In this document: in pieces, positions 19,454 through 27,505 of the stretch
Numbering within the stretch: the stretch's first letter is position 1
Layout of the letters: each line of letters starts with the position of its first letter
DNA from: Sphingorhabdus lutea
Lineage (GTDB): Bacteria; Pseudomonadota; Alphaproteobacteria; Sphingomonadales; Sphingomonadaceae
Direction of reading: 5' to 3'
Length of the DNA stretch: 64,000 nucleotides
Assembly: GCF_001889025.1 (NCBI RefSeq)
Contig: NZ_CP018154.1
Span: 1,974,501 to 2,038,500, forward strand
The notes under the pieces: model-generated
What the model saw: the letters and a program-made list of their open reading frames with translations, nothing else
Told to the model about the DNA's origin: nothing
The model's database searches: none
Made by a program: the position numbers and the translations under genes

Positions 19454-20916
19454 ATCGCACACTCCCGCGCGACTTCGACATCGTCAAATGGGTGAATAGT
19501 CATATCATCACCGCGCCCGTAAATTTGGCCATTTTCATGCCCTTTGCCAGCAATTAAAATAATGTCATTTCCATTGGCCGCTGCGATTGCAGTGGCGATT
19601 GCATCGCGCCGATCGGCAATATTTGCCGCCTGTGGTGCGCCCTCCAATATTGCCGCCCTGATGGATGCGGGATCTTCCCCACGCGGATTATCATCAGTAA
19701 TAATTATATTATCGGCGAATTTTGCTGCAATTTCACCCATTGGCTTTCGTTTACCCATATCGCGGTCGCCGCCCGCGCCAAATACCAAATGTAATTTGCC
19801 GCTGACATGCGGGCGCAGCGCCGCAATTGCCGCCTCCAACGCATCGGGCGTATGTGCATAATCAACATAAATTGGCGCCCCAGATCGGCTTATCGCGGCG
19901 CGCTCCAACCTGCCCCTTACGGGTTGCAACCTGCCCAATAGGGGGATTAAATCATCCAGCTTTGCCCCACTGGCCAGCACAATCGCCATGGATGTTAACG
20001 CATTTGCCGCCTGATATGCACCAATTAGGGGGAGCATGATTTGTGCCTCTTGCCCCTGTACCTCAAGCGTTAATTTTTGGCCAAGCTGGGTCGGTTCTCT
20101 TTTCAAGATATGAATGGATTTCCCTGCCTCACCCACGGTAATCATGCGGATGCCGCGTTTTTTGACAATATCTATAACCTTGCCTGATGATGGATCATCG
20201 GCCCAAATCACCGCAACGCCATCTTCATCCAAAACCTGTTCAAACAACCGCATTTTGGCACGAAAATATTCCTCCATCGTGCCATGATAATCCAAATGAT
20301 CACGGGTAAAATTGGTAAAGGCGGCGATGCTGACCTTTGGCCCTTCGCTGCGATATTGGTCCAACCCATGGCTGGATGCTTCAAATATAGCATGGCTTAT
20401 CCCCTCCCGCGAAAGGCCGGAGAGATTGTTTAAAAATGTTACAATATCCGGCGTGGTCAATCCGGTTTTCACCTGTTCATCGGCGGTGGTAATGCCCAAT
20501 GTGCCAATGGAGGCAGCATGAAAGCCCAACATCCGCCAAAGCTGGCGCGTTAATTCAACATTTGATGTTTTGCCATTTGTGCCCGTCACCGCCGCAACCA
20601 TTGGCGGAAATGGTTTAAAATATAATGCTGCAAGCAAAGCAAAGGTCCGCCTTGGCTCATCGCTTTTAATATGCAGAGCACCTTCCACCTTTGCATCGGG
20701 ATGCGCGACAATGGCAATCGCCCCTGCGCCAATTGCATCGGCGATAAAATCTTCGCCATTAAATTTAGCACCGCGAAACGCGCCGAAAATATTATCCTTG
20801 GCAATTTTGCGATTATCAATGGCAAATCCGCTGACGCGTTGATCCAATATCTGCGTCGTTACAGCATGTGCTGGAACCAAAATTTCCGCGCTATTAAGCA
20901 AGGCCCCAAGCCGCAT
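19450..20916 (-). CDS. murE: UDP-MurNAc-L-Ala-D-Glu ligase MurE, meso-diaminopimelate type
   Basis: MurE adds the third stem-peptide residue. The P-loop is AAVTGTNGKTSNVEL, with FEASSHGLDQYR, FTNFTRDHLDYHG and YVDYAHTPDALE downstream. The residues that select the amino acid read DDNPRGEDP, the DNPR form associated with meso-diaminopimelate rather than lysine. The C-terminal AGKGHENGQ motif is present. At 488 aa it is complete. Its ATG lies one nucleotide after the ftsI stop. Confidence 0.97.
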   Translation of the reverse strand: MRLGALLNSAEILVPAHAVTTQILDQRVSGFAIDNRKIAKDNIFGAFRGAKFNGEDFIADAIGAGAIAIVAHPDAKVEGALHIKSDEPRRTFALLAALYFKPFPPMVAAVTGTNGKTSNVELTRQLWRMLGFHAASIGTLGITTADEQVKTGLTTPDIVTFLNNLSGLSREGISHAIFEASSHGLDQYRSEGPKVSIAAFTNFTRDHLDYHGTMEEYFRAKMRLFEQVLDEDGVAVIWADDPSSGKVIDIVKKRGIRMITVGEAGKSIHILKREPTQLGQKLTLEVQGQEAQIMLPLIGAYQAANALTSMAIVLASGAKLDDLIPLLGRLQPVRGRLERAAISRSGAPIYVDYAHTPDALEAAIAALRPHVSGKLHLVFGAGGDRDMGKRKPMGEIAAKFADNIIITDDNPRGEDPASIRAAILEGAPQAANIADRRDAIATAIAAANGNDIILIAGKGHENGQIYGRGDDMTIHPFDDVEVARECAI

Positions 20917-20917
20917 T

Positions 20918-22651
20918 TCATTCTCCCTTTGGCGCCCATAATAAAGGCATTAATTCCGAAACATCAACATCGCGATTCTTATTAGGTATCACCCCTAGCA
21001 TTGGACCGATACGTGGGACAAGCTGTGCCACAATCGGAGCAGCAGTCCAACCGGCGGTGCGTTGAAACCCTGTCGCGGCCAAACCCTTTGGTTCATCCAC
21101 CATGGTGATAATGACATAGCGCGGATCATCCATTGGAAATGCCGCAGCAAAAGTCGCCACCACCAAATTGCGATTATATCCGCCCGATTCGGGTTTTTCC
21201 GCAGAACCCGTTTTACCGCCAATCCTATATCCCGGTGCATCCGCCTTGCGCCCTGTGCCATCGGCAACAATCATGCGCAACAATTGGCGCATCCGCGCGC
21301 TGGTTGCGGCGGAAAATACGCGCCGTGATTTAATTTTTTGATTTGGCGCAACTTTATACATGGTTGCCGGATGCCATAATCCGCCATTGACCAATGCGCA
21401 ATATGCCGTCGCCAAATGCAGCGGCGTTACAGAAATACCGTGGCCATAGCCCACTGTCATATTGGTAATGCGTCCCCAATTTCTGGGCCAAATGGGCTGC
21501 GCACGTTCCCCCAATTCAATTTCAGGTCGTTCATTAAAACCCAAATTGCGCAGCATTGCGTCCATCCGTTCCTTGCCCAAATTGTCGGCCAGCCGCGCCG
21601 TCACTATATTGGAACTATGCACCAAAGTTTCGGGCACATTTAACCAACGATTGGCCGGATGTGTGTCACGAATTTTATATCCACCAATGTCAAGCGGCGC
21701 CGTTGCATCATATCTTATTGCCAAATCCCTGACTGTTCCTGCATCCAATGCAGCGGCAACGGTCAATGGTTTGAACGTAGAACCAAGCTCATATACCTGA
21801 TTGGTCACGCCATTTACTTGGCTGCTTAAAAAAGCATATCCATCCGGCGGCGGCGATCCATCCTTGCTATCATTGGCAAATAAAGGGCGGTTGGGGTTGA
21901 ATGACGGCAGCGTCGCCATGGCTATCACCTCCCCGCTATGCACATCCATAATAATGCCCGACGCGCTTTTCGCCCCCGATGAACGCATGCCTTTGTCAAG
22001 CTCGCTTTCCAATGCAGCCTGCACCCGAACATCAACCGATAAAATAGTTTGTTTGGCCCGGCTATTGGGGTTTGATAAATGTTCGTTCTTGGCCCGCTCT
22101 ATGCCCAAAACGCCCTTCCCATCGCGGTTAATGAAACCCAAAATATGCGCACCAAGATTATGCTGCGGATATAATCTTTCTGCCTCTCTTGGAAATTCAA
22201 TTGCCAATTCACCCAATGCATGAACCCTGCGCACTTCCTCTGGCAAAGCGCGTTTGCGCAAATATCCATCACGTTTGGATGTTAATTTTTCAAAAAAATT
22301 CTGCGCCGGTGTATCGGGGAAAATTTGGTGTAATTGCTGGGACAAAACCTGTTTATCGCCAATAATGTCCGCCGGTTTCACCCAAATGGCATAGGCGCTG
22401 ATGGTTTGTGCCATTGGGTTGCCATTGCGATCAACAATTTCACCGCGATCGGGAACATATTCCCCATTTGTGGCACCAAATGCGCTATTGCCTTCAAAAA
22501 AACCAATCATGCCAATCCGGCCAATGGCCAAAACCACAAAACAAAGAAAAAGGGCGACTAACCATAATAGCCGCCAATATGCTGTGCGTTCCGCATCAAC
22601 AGCCAATTTTGCTTGGCTGGATTTTATGGATCTGGTGACCAATAAACTCAT
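20918..22651 (-). CDS. ftsI: Septal peptidoglycan transpeptidase FtsI (PBP3)
   Basis: The class B penicillin-binding protein that cross-links septal peptidoglycan with FtsW. A short cytoplasmic tail is followed by one membrane segment at about 28-52 and a dimerisation domain with VPDRGEIVDRNG. The transpeptidase domain carries the SxxK active site in ELGSTFKPL (Ser near 289), SxN in VHSSNIV and KTG in GGKTGSAEKP (near 478). At 577 aa it is a normal length. The ATGA overlap with ftsL couples the pair. Confidence 0.97.
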   Translation of the reverse strand: MSLLVTRSIKSSQAKLAVDAERTAYWRLLWLVALFLCFVVLAIGRIGMIGFFEGNSAFGATNGEYVPDRGEIVDRNGNPMAQTISAYAIWVKPADIIGDKQVLSQQLHQIFPDTPAQNFFEKLTSKRDGYLRKRALPEEVRRVHALGELAIEFPREAERLYPQHNLGAHILGFINRDGKGVLGIERAKNEHLSNPNSRAKQTILSVDVRVQAALESELDKGMRSSGAKSASGIIMDVHSGEVIAMATLPSFNPNRPLFANDSKDGSPPPDGYAFLSSQVNGVTNQVYELGSTFKPLTVAAALDAGTVRDLAIRYDATAPLDIGGYKIRDTHPANRWLNVPETLVHSSNIVTARLADNLGKERMDAMLRNLGFNERPEIELGERAQPIWPRNWGRITNMTVGYGHGISVTPLHLATAYCALVNGGLWHPATMYKVAPNQKIKSRRVFSAATSARMRQLLRMIVADGTGRKADAPGYRIGGKTGSAEKPESGGYNRNLVVATFAAAFPMDDPRYVIITMVDEPKGLAATGFQRTAGWTAAPIVAQLVPRIGPMLGVIPNKNRDVDVSELMPLLWAPKGE

Positions 22652-23292
22652 CTATTACGCGCCTCTCGCGCTGCGCCTTTTTTAATATCGCCGCGCATTT
22701 TATCGGACATCATTATTTCGTCAATTCGCGCCAATTTCTCTTTCTTGCTTAATTCGGCCTTTATCCCATCCTTATCCTTTTGACGCGCTGCGGCATTGGA
22801 TTTTTCGCTACCTTCGCTTGGTTTGTTCGATATATTTGCGGCGGCAATGTCGCTTGGGCTTGCATCTTCTTTTTCATCATCGCCCATAATGCTTTGTTTT
22901 AATGGTGCAAATGCCGATCCAATAACACCCGCTGGCTTAACATTTATGGCATCCCCATTTGATGCGACCAAAACTGGCTTTCTATCCATATCAATCGCCC
23001 CGCCAAGTCCGGCAAGCGCGCGCTGTCCATCGGCAAATTGGTCCGCAGTTGGCGCGGCATAACCAAATAATAATGCGTTCCATTCCTCCAATTGCTGCAT
23101 GCTGGCCCTTGTCCGCAATTCAGCGCGCAATGTGCTAATCTCTCTTTGGGTTTGCACAATTTCCTTATCAATTTTTGACAAGTCGCTATGCGCCGCCGCC
23201 ACATTTAATGACAAGGGGTATAAAAGCAGCAGGATGACGAATATCAACGCCAACCAGCCTAAATTGCGAATCCTTTTCATCGCCAAACTCAT
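22648..23292 (-). CDS. ftsL: Cell division protein FtsL (long alphaproteobacterial form)
   Basis: Identity rests on position between rsmH and ftsI and on topology. A short basic N-terminus is followed by one strong membrane segment at about 11-31 and a coiled coil at about 35-65 (LSKIDKEIVQTQREISTLRAE). A C-terminal extension rich in charged residues runs to residue 214. Classical FtsL is about 100 aa, so half of this protein is extra periplasmic tail of unknown role. The ATG at 23292 (M-S-L-A-M-K) overlaps the rsmH stop in an ATGA and is preferred over an upstream start inside rsmH. It should bridge FtsQ to FtsI-FtsW. Confidence 0.82.
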   Translation of the reverse strand: MSLAMKRIRNLGWLALIFVILLLLYPLSLNVAAAHSDLSKIDKEIVQTQREISTLRAELRTRASMQQLEEWNALLFGYAAPTADQFADGQRALAGLGGAIDMDRKPVLVASNGDAINVKPAGVIGSAFAPLKQSIMGDDEKEDASPSDIAAANISNKPSEGSEKSNAAARQKDKDGIKAELSKKEKLARIDEIMMSDKMRGDIKKGAAREARNR

Positions 23293-24272
23293 GCTGCTTT
23301 TCCTTTTTGAAATTCGCCAAATGGCCATGCGGGATTTTCTGTGCGCTCTGCAACACGCAAAATGGCCGAGCGACTGCGCGGATTGCGCGCCAATTCTTCT
23401 TCATCGGGCTTAATCGCCTTGGACAAATTGGTAAAAGTCGGCAATGGCCCATTATTTTGGGTGATGGGTATATGTCGCGATACGGCCATTTTGGTCGTGC
23501 TACGTTGCTTCATAAACTGTTTCACCAGTCGATCTTCCAAACTGTGAAAGGTAACAATTGCCAATTTACCACCGGGCCGCAAAATGCGTTCCGCCGCCGC
23601 CATTGCAGCGCGCAACTCATCCAATTCTTGATTGATATGAATGCGTATCGCCTGAAAAGTGCGCGTTGATGGGTCCTTTGGCATTCCGGCATGATGGCCC
23701 AATGCCTTGCGAACAATATTCGCCAAATCCAAAGTCGTTTTTAACGGGCGGGCCGCCACAATTGCGCGGGCAATTTGGCGCGATTTGCGCTCCTCGCCAT
23801 AAAGGAAAATTATATCGGCAATTTGGTTTTCATCGGCTTCGTTCAAAAAATCTGCAGCGCTTTGTCCTGATTGTGACATGCGCATATCCAATGGACCTTC
23901 TTCGCGGAAAGAAAATCCGCGCTCGGCCTGATCCAATTGCATGGATGACACGCCAATATCCAAAACGACATTATCAACCTGTGCCACGCCATATTCTTCC
24001 AATATAGATTGCATGGAAGAGAAGCAGGCAGAGAAAAGGCGAAACGCGCCATCTGCTCTGCCTGCAAGTTCTGCACCAGTGGCAATTGCAGCGGGATCAC
24101 GGTCAAACGCATATACGCGCGCGCCGGCAGCCAGAAAAGCCCGGCTATATCCCCCTGCACCAAAGGTGCCATCCACTATCTCGCTTCCAGGGGTGATGGA
24201 GAGAGATTGGATTAGTTTGCCCAATAAAACGGGATCATGTGGTGAGGATGATTGCGGCGACAAAGAGGTCAT
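23289..24272 (-). CDS. rsmH: 16S rRNA (cytosine(1402)-N(4))-methyltransferase RsmH
   Basis: RsmH (formerly MraW) methylates N4 of C1402 in 16S rRNA using S-adenosylmethionine. Motifs are HDPVLLGKLIQSL, the SAM site DGTFGAGGYSRAFL, FDRDPAAI, LDIGVSSMQLDQAERGFSF, PLDMRM, FQAIRIHINQEL and the C-terminal FHSLEDRLVK. At 327 aa it is full length. It starts in an ATGA overlap with mraZ, the conserved first pair of division clusters. Confidence 0.97.
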   Translation of the reverse strand: MTSLSPQSSSPHDPVLLGKLIQSLSITPGSEIVDGTFGAGGYSRAFLAAGARVYAFDRDPAAIATGAELAGRADGAFRLFSACFSSMQSILEEYGVAQVDNVVLDIGVSSMQLDQAERGFSFREEGPLDMRMSQSGQSAADFLNEADENQIADIIFLYGEERKSRQIARAIVAARPLKTTLDLANIVRKALGHHAGMPKDPSTRTFQAIRIHINQELDELRAAMAAAERILRPGGKLAIVTFHSLEDRLVKQFMKQRSTTKMAVSRHIPITQNNGPLPTFTNLSKAIKPDEEELARNPRSRSAILRVAERTENPAWPFGEFQKGKAA

Positions 24273-24751
24273 TTACCTTTCCTTTCCGCCTGATCAATCC
24301 AGAATAATAATTCCTCGCGCACTTGATTATAACCAGATGGCGTATCGGCAAGGAAGATATCAGGATTCCAAATCATAAAATGGGTGGTAGTGCCAAAGAA
24401 GAAAGCCTTATCTTCTAATTTACCAAAAAATTTCAACATGGGCTGAATGACAAAACGTCCACTTTGTTCAAAAGGAATATCGTAAATAGAGGAAGAAGGC
24501 TGCTCACGGTTAAAATCTTCACCGCGATTAAGCGCGCTTTCCCACTGTTTTTCTATATCAGTGCGGATTTTATTGCGCTCTGCCTTGCCAAATCCGATTA
24601 AGCAGGGATATTCGGCATGACGGGCAAGGCATACAATATTGCCACTGCTGGATTGTTCGACACAGCTGCGCAATTCCGATGGCATAGTCATGCGGCCCTT
24701 ACTGTCCAAATTGGACAGCCCAGATCCGCCATATACCACCAATTGTGACAC
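24269..24751 (-). CDS. mraZ: Transcriptional regulator MraZ
   Basis: MraZ is the DNA-binding, AbrB-like repressor that autoregulates division clusters in other bacteria. The first half has NLDSKGRMTMPSELR, a swapped-hairpin SpoVT/AbrB-type motif. The second repeat has FEQSGRFVIQPMLKFFG. At 160 aa the length is typical. The start is a GTG at 24751 with GGGGATTAAG just before it as the ribosome site. It is the first gene of the cluster. I did not find the regularly spaced TGGG repeats that MraZ binds in E. coli, so autoregulation is not shown by the sequence. Confidence 0.95.
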   Translation of the reverse strand: MSQLVVYGGSGLSNLDSKGRMTMPSELRSCVEQSSSGNIVCLARHAEYPCLIGFGKAERNKIRTDIEKQWESALNRGEDFNREQPSSSIYDIPFEQSGRFVIQPMLKFFGKLEDKAFFFGTTTHFMIWNPDIFLADTPSGYNQVREELLFWIDQAERKGK

Positions 24752-24882
24752 CTTAATCCCCTTATGGTTTTTGCCCCATTATCGGTGTCATCCACGGCCA
24801 ATATATGAATTTAATTTTTACATATAATTTGGCCAATATTCTCCCTGCCGCAAAAGCATGACTTAAAATGCTCGCGAAAAAA

Positions 24883-24900
24883 GAATCTCATGAAGGATTC
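24883..24900. promoter_or_regulatory. Pair of GANTC sites (CcrM/GcrA-type) upstream of mraZ
   Basis: GAATC at 24883-24887 and GATTC at 24896-24900 lie 13 bp apart, start to start, about 130-150 nt before the mraZ start. GANTC is the target of the cell-cycle methylase CcrM in many alphaproteobacteria, and GcrA uses methylated sites to activate promoters of division genes in Caulobacter. A similar role here is inferred from position and pairing only. Confidence 0.3.
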
Positions 24901-24957
24901 CACCCCATCTATAATTAGGGCATATCAAGGGATTTCATGGTTGAAAAGGGGGATTTT

Positions 24958-24993
24958 ATGGGACAAGCACTTGTGATTAGCCTTAGCTATTGA
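24958..24993 (+). CDS. Possible 11-codon leader or micro-peptide ORF
   Basis: An ATG at 24958 opens M-G-Q-A-L-V-I-S-L-S-Y then TGA. It is preceded by AAAAGGGGGA, a strong Shine-Dalgarno-like run 4 nt upstream. No gene follows on the plus strand for kilobases, so it is not an obvious leader. It may be chance, an orphan small peptide, or the start of a decayed gene. Confidence 0.2.
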   Translation: MGQALVISLSY

Positions 24994-25164
24994 AAAATAT
25001 AGTTAATTTTTTATTCACCATATTGGTGATTTACATGATTTCATAAATTTTTTCTGATTATATATAAATTATTGAAAAAAATGCCTGAAAATAGGCACAA
25101 AATATTCACGGTCAGGCGCAAATAGATTTTACGCCCATAAAATCCCAAAATATATTATTATAAA

Positions 25165-25205
25165 TAAAATCGTCATTTTGGCGCATCATGCCAACAAAAT
25201 GCGCC
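25165..25205 (-). terminator. Probable terminator after the cysK-linked operon
   Basis: On the minus strand, starting about 3 nt after the stop of the 25208-25969 gene, GGCGCAT and ATGCGCC (25205-25199 and 25186-25180) form a 7-bp stem. AAAATGACGATTTTATTT follows. The T-tract is interrupted, so efficiency is uncertain, but it would separate this operon from mraZ. Confidence 0.45.
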
Positions 25206-25207
25206 CG

Positions 25208-25969
25208 TTAACTCGCGGAGAGTTTTTTCAATAAATTGATAATCAATGCCATATTATCATTACCGCCAAGCATAGACGCCGCATCATCCAAAAATTCATC
25301 GCCCATTAAATCCGCATCGGCCAATAAAATGGCATGCCCCTTGCCCACTTTACAAATGGCGACCCAATTTTCGGTCTCAATATTGCATATACTATTTTTG
25401 GAGCTACCCTTTATCGATGTCCAATAACCAGCGGTCTGGGTTAAAATTTGATATTCTTGATAATCAAGCTCAACATCCCCGCTTTCCATCGACACCACCA
25501 TTTCCAACCCCCAATGCTTAAACAAGGGAGAAAGCAAGGATGTGAAAACGGGCCGACGCTTATCCCCAATGGGATATTTTGATTCCACCGCCAATGCAGG
25601 ATCGGCAAGGAATAATGCCCTGCCGCCCTTGGCAATCCAATCATCCAAAATGACCAATTCCTCTGGCGAAAGCGCCCTTGGCTGGGCCAGCATGATGATT
25701 TTCGTTTTTGATGTTTTCAAAATCGCCAAATCGTCAATTTGCTGCACATCATAATCTTCGCTTAATTTAACAAAGGCGTGATATGGTTTGGCCTCCCCCG
25801 AAAGCAGCATCGCCGGGTCACCCTCCCCCATCGCCATGGGGATGGATGACATTAACAATAATGGCGGCAATTGTTTTTGCTTGGGCAAATAATTTGCACC
25901 GAAATAGGCCGCAACCAACAATAATAATGCCGATAGGCCCATTCCCAATATGATTTTTTTATCGCGCAA
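25208..25969 (-). CDS. Membrane-anchored GldG-like protein
   Basis: A 253 aa protein with one N-terminal hydrophobic segment (about 7-27) and a periplasmic domain. The domain has the look of the GldG/ABC-type uncharacterised transport-system family: IIMLAQPRALSPEELVILDDWIAKGGRALFLADP, recognisable as LDDWIAKGGR-LFLADP. DxD-like and G-x-G-H-A-I-L-L-A-D-A-D-L residues occur near the C-terminus. No ABC ATPase or GldF-like permease lies beside it. The first codon appears to be TTG at 25969; an ATG nine codons in is the alternative. It is the last gene behind cysK and the small membrane protein at 25995, with a 25-nt gap. Its biological role is unknown. Confidence 0.55.
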   Translation of the reverse strand: MRDKKIILGMGLSALLLLVAAYFGANYLPKQKQLPPLLLMSSIPMAMGEGDPAMLLSGEAKPYHAFVKLSEDYDVQQIDDLAILKTSKTKIIMLAQPRALSPEELVILDDWIAKGGRALFLADPALAVESKYPIGDKRRPVFTSLLSPLFKHWGLEMVVSMESGDVELDYQEYQILTQTAGYWTSIKGSSKNSICNIETENWVAICKVGKGHAILLADADLMGDEFLDDAASMLGGNDNMALIINLLKKLSAS

Positions 25970-25994
25970 AATGAACAGCTTTATGAATTAAATA

Positions 25995-26321
25995 TTATTT
26001 TTTTGCAGGCGGATTATCGGTGCTTTGCACCACCGGATTTGCGCCCGGCTCGGCTGCCTTGCTTTTATTCATCGCCTTTGCCTTTACCGCTTCATCAACA
26101 GGCGCAGGGGTCGCGCCCAATTCAGCCAAGGGTTCTTTGGGAATATCAATCCCTTTGGACACCGCATTGCTGGGATCGCTCAACTCTTCTTCGGTTGGCA
26201 ATCCGGATAATAAGGCCTTATCCTCATTATCCAATGTCATTTGGGCCAAGGTGACGAACAATAAAACCGCCACCATGCCCATGATGGAGAATTTTACCCG
26301 TTGAATTGAACTAATGCGCAT
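25995..26321 (-). CDS. Small single-span membrane protein of unknown function
   Basis: A 108 aa protein. After a short basic start (MRISSIQRVKFS) there is one membrane segment at about 13-29, then a soluble tail rich in Pro, Ala, Lys and acidic residues. I see no known domain. Its ATG directly abuts the cysK stop (GGAGGGTAAATG). The end of the cysK coding sequence therefore supplies the ribosome site, and the two are likely translationally coupled. It is not recognisable as an assembly or transport factor from sequence alone. Confidence 0.65.
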   Translation of the reverse strand: MRISSIQRVKFSIMGMVAVLLFVTLAQMTLDNEDKALLSGLPTEEELSDPSNAVSKGIDIPKEPLAELGATPAPVDEAVKAKAMNKSKAAEPGANPVVQSTDNPPAKK

Positions 26322-27320
26322 TTACCCTCCCACGGTCTGCCACGGCATTGGCGGCAATCCCTTTTCCGCCATCCAATCCGGATTGTAAAGCGTAGATAAA
26401 TAACGCAGCCCCGTATCGCATAAAATAGTCACAATGCGCGATTTTGGTCCTAATTTTTTGCCCAGCTCCACCGCACCGGCAATATTTATGCCGGATGACA
26501 GACCAAGGCACAGCCCCTCATCCTTTAACATATGGCGCACCCAAAACAGACCATCTTCATCGGAAATACGAAATTGTGTATCAATTGGCGCGCCTTCTAA
26601 ATTTGCGGTGATACGCCCCTGCCCAATACCCTCTGCAACCGAATTACCCTCTGCTTTTAATTCGCCAGATTTAAAATATTCATATAAAGCCGCGCCATGT
26701 GGATCAGTTAAGGCAATGGTGATATTTTCATCAAATTCTTTAAGGCCAAGGCCAACACCGGCAATTGTACCCCCCGTGCCAGCAGCACAGGTAAATCCGT
26801 CAATTCGGCCCTCCATCTGATGCCAAATTTCCTTTGCCGTTGTTTCAATATGCGCACGGCGATTGGCCACATTGTCAAATTGATTGGCCCAAATGGCATT
26901 TTCGGTTTCTTCGGCCAATTGACGCGACTGATGAACAAAATGCGCCGAATTTGAATAGGGCGCAGCAGGAACCAACACCAATTTTGCGCCCAATGATCGC
27001 AATGTGTCCATTTTCTCGCGCGATTGCGTTTCGGGCATAACAATGATGGTCGAATATCCCAACGCATTGGCAACTATGGCAAGCCCGATACCAGTATTGC
27101 CCGCTGTTCCTTCAACAATCGTGCCGCCCGGTTTCAACCGCCCCTGCTGTTCGGCATCGCGAACAATATAAAGCGCCGCCCGATCCTTTACCGATGCACC
27201 GGGGTTAAGAAATTCACATTTCCCATAAATGTCACAACCCGCAGCTTTACTTGGCCCATCAAGGCGTATTAACGGCGTATCGCCGATTAAGCCCAACATA
27301 TTTTGATAAATTTTTGTCAT
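26322..27320 (-). CDS. cysK: Cysteine synthase (O-acetylserine sulfhydrylase A family)
   Basis: This PLP enzyme makes cysteine from O-acetylserine and sulfide. The PLP-lysine is in GASVKDRAAL (Lys45). The substrate loop is EGTAGNTGIG (72-77 for TAGNTG), and the phosphate-binding GTGGTIAGVG follows. SSGINIAGA near the C-terminus supplies the conserved Ser. At 332 aa the length is usual. Some relatives act on other O-acyl serines or on cystathionine, so the exact substrate is inferred. It heads a three-gene operon with two membrane proteins and diverges from the receptor gene at 27506. Confidence 0.88.
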   Translation of the reverse strand: MTKIYQNMLGLIGDTPLIRLDGPSKAAGCDIYGKCEFLNPGASVKDRAALYIVRDAEQQGRLKPGGTIVEGTAGNTGIGLAIVANALGYSTIIVMPETQSREKMDTLRSLGAKLVLVPAAPYSNSAHFVHQSRQLAEETENAIWANQFDNVANRRAHIETTAKEIWHQMEGRIDGFTCAAGTGGTIAGVGLGLKEFDENITIALTDPHGAALYEYFKSGELKAEGNSVAEGIGQGRITANLEGAPIDTQFRISDEDGLFWVRHMLKDEGLCLGLSSGINIAGAVELGKKLGPKSRIVTILCDTGLRYLSTLYNPDWMAEKGLPPMPWQTVGG

Positions 27321-27471
27321 TGCCTATTTAATAGTCCTAGCTGCGCCATGAAACAAGATGATAGAATGATATTATTTTTTAGCCATCGGATTTATCAGCC
27401 GAATTTTTGATGTTTTTCCCACACTCTTTCAATTCATCATATATTTTTGCACATATTGCCTATTTATGTGT

Positions 27472-27486
27472 TGATATATTATATCA
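27472..27486 (+). promoter_or_regulatory. Putative Zur operator
   Basis: A 15-bp perfect inverted repeat, TGATATA-T-TATATCA, lies 19 nt before the ATG of the TonB-dependent receptor. It matches 12 of the 14 fixed positions of the general Zur box TGTTATAnTATAACA. It probably overlaps the core promoter, so binding of the zinc-loaded repressor would block transcription. This is a by-eye match. Fur-type or other AT-rich palindromes are possible alternatives. Confidence 0.5.
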
Positions 27487-27505
27487 TAACTATTAAACGC
27501 GCCGC

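Larger units (their letters stand above)
24752..25207. other. 456-nt intergenic region upstream of mraZ
   Basis: An AT-rich region between the cysK-linked operon and mraZ, where the division-cluster promoter must lie. It holds a pair of GANTC sites (24883-24900), an 11-codon plus-strand ORF with a strong ribosome site (24958-24993), a small hairpin TGCCT/AGGCA (25082-25096) and a likely terminator at 25165-25205. No convincing sigma70 promoter for mraZ could be fixed by eye, and no larger gene is present. Confidence 0.6.

Noticed and set aside
24752..24800. Possible MraZ-binding GGGG repeats upstream of mraZ
   Set aside because: Two G-runs are 16 bp apart rather than in the regular spacing of known MraZ boxes; one of them is the ribosome site.
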